NCBI GenBank assembly: GCA_002189035.1
Contig: NEEC01000010.1
Location: 1,426,001-1,490,000, forward strand
Origin: Utricularia gibba
Lineage: Eukaryota > Streptophyta > Magnoliopsida > Lamiales > Lentibulariaceae
Length of the DNA: 64,000 nt
Direction of reading: 5' to 3'
Shown here: one piece after another, positions 62,631 to 64,000 of the stretch
Position numbering within the stretch: position 1 is the first letter of the stretch
Layout: every line of letters starts with the position of its first letter
Notes under the pieces: generated by a model
The model's database searches: none
Seen by the model: only the letters and a program-made list of their open reading frames with translations
Told to the model about the DNA's origin: nothing
Translations under genes and position numbers: made by a program

Positions 62631-63587
62631 GTCGATTCGTTGCAGAGCCACATGGAAACGGCTGCTGCTGCCGCTGCCGCCGCCGCCTTTCTCCTTGCTG
62701 TAAATTGCTTGGCAAACGCCGTGGCTGGTGTCCATGTAAACTGTTTAAAAACAATACGCAACTCGTAGCCCTGCTTTAAAAATGAGTTCTATAAATACCG
62801 GGAACGGGCAAAGCCAGCTTCTGGTTTCATGGGCCCACCGCCGACCTCAGAATACCGAACCGGCTCAGTTTTTATAATTAAAATAATTTACTTTTTATTT
62901 TTCGAAATGTAGAATATAAAATTTCCATTTTAAAAAATAATATATACATATATAATGAATTATTATTTTTATTCTATTATTATAAGATTTCGAATAATGG
63001 AAATCAAAATTTTTATCATTTTATGTATTATTATAAATTAATTTTTATTTCTAAATTTAAGAAATATCAACTTATTTTATTTTATCATTCTCGTTCTAAT
63101 TTTCGATTGGAACCTCGTGACCTCGATCCATCATATCGGATTTGATTCTGCTGCTGCTGTTGGTTGCTCTTCCTTCCTGGTGAGTTCGAGTTCCCGACTC
63201 GGGGTATTTGCGCCAAGCATTTCTTATTTTTTTTATTTAATTTTCGGCCTGTTATTCTGGTTGGCGATGAATCGATAGCTAGGATTTCGGAGGGGTAAGT
63301 TGGTTTTTTTTTTTTTTTTTTTTGGTTTCTTAGTTTGAGTGGGGTTGGGGAGTACATGGTTGCATGAACAAAATTTTCCGCTTGGAAACCCGTCTTCTTA
63401 GTGGTATTTTCCTGGTTATTTCAAAGTAAAGAACAATCTTTAACTCTGAGAGCTTCAAATATGCTGTTCGTCGAGAGTTTTGATGTGGTTGGTTTATAAA
63501 CGTGTAAGTTGAACTTTCTCATGGATGTCCAAAACGTTTATTGAGCAACACCGTTCACTTTTTTTTTGAATTTCCCTGAACAAGAGT
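62631..63587. other. Intergenic region
   Basis: A GCTGCTGCCGCTGCCGCCGCC run lies at about 62662-62685 just after the previous stop. AT-rich DNA spans 62870-63080. A run of about 20 T occurs at 63304-63323. The rest may be a leader retained from the parent of the BUD31-like copy. Confidence 0.45.
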
Positions 63588-64000
63588 ATGCCTGAGGTGA
63601 AGAAGACAAGCGGGGTGCGGGGTGATGTACTCAGATGGGTGGAATTGATTGAGCATGGAGACAAAAAGTCTTAATCTAGTTATATTTTCATTGCAGGTGA
63701 GCTTGATCACACGATGGAAAACGCAAATGTGAGCCCCTATGGCTTCTTTTCAGAATACCCATCAAAAGAATCGATCCATTTATGGCCTTTGTCATCGAAG
63801 AAAAGAAATATCCAAGGATTTGTACGAGTGCTGGTTGGGTCAGGGTCATGCCGATCGCAGTTTGAACACTAAATGGAAAAAGGTAAGCCAGCTATTACCT
63901 GTTGTCGTTGAAGCGACAGGAAAGATTCATTGTGAAGCACTAGTCCACACATCTCACTGTTACCTGTTGTACGGCAGTCAAGTTATGGAAGGCTCAGCTG
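63588..64000 (+). pseudogene. BUD31: Degenerate BUD31/G10-like sequence (partial, runs off the window)
   Basis: At 63588 MPEVKK...RWVELIE resembles the BUD31 start MPKVKTNRV...GWELIE but with extra bases. After an acceptor at 63696 the next piece fits GKRKCEPLW only if one base is added near 63706, and HQKNRSIYGLCHRRKEISKD (GT donor at 63882/63883) only if another is added near 63765. BUD31 is a splicing factor of the spliceosome core and is nearly invariant in eukaryotes, yet this copy has many replacements (Asp to Gly, Tyr to Cys or His, Asn to Ser). The following piece SSYGRLS replaces PGYERLC. This pattern suggests a decaying duplicate that kept its introns. Confidence 0.65.

Overview
This is a stretch of plant nuclear DNA. 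Genes are split by short AT-rich GT-AG introns and separated by long, very AT-rich intergenic DNA. The products include plastid and plant-specific proteins (PsbP, LTD, thiamine thiazole synthase, a RopGAP with a CRIB motif, a MYB-CC factor, an RLCK kinase, a UGT71-type glucosyltransferase). The protein sequences look like a core eudicot; I cannot name the species from sequence alone. There is no sign of prokaryotic, organellar or viral DNA.

Layout. 0-9 kb: the 3' end of an unknown gene, a small hypothetical gene (-), a DTW-domain tRNA acp-transferase (-), an RLCK-VII kinase (+), the LHCP-import factor LTD (+) and a VUP-like gene (-). 9-20 kb: gene-poor; it holds thiamine thiazole synthase (-), a degenerate tandem repeat and a decayed MULE transposon. 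20-32 kb: PsbP (-), PAT1 (-) and an OTU deubiquitinase (-). 32-48.5 kb: GABA transaminase with 18 exons (-), a small Cys-rich secreted protein (+), a UGT (-), a KDEL protein disulfide isomerase (-), a broken CASP-like gene (-), ELM1 (-), and tRNA-Leu(UAG) (+) immediately upstream of ELM1. 48.5-64 kb: two unknown small genes (+), a RopGAP (+), an uncharacterised plant-specific gene (+), a MYB-CC factor (+), a homologue of chloroplast At5g03900 (+) and a degenerate BUD31-like copy (+). The genes are ordinary, mostly housekeeping loci with independent jobs, and I see no functional cluster.

The most striking signal is not a new system. Many otherwise intact genes are broken by the apparent loss of one base, almost always in a run of C or G (kinase x2, PsbP, PAT1, OTU, PDI, the genes at 50.1 and 54.5 kb; probably GABA-T; also the UGT, where the run is not clear). 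Restoring a single base in each case gives a full-length protein of the family's normal size. This points to base-level assembly error rather than mass pseudogenisation. Two further genes (THI1 and ELM1) instead carry an in-frame stop explained by a C-to-T change in CAA or CGA. The CASP-like and BUD31-like copies look like true pseudogenes.
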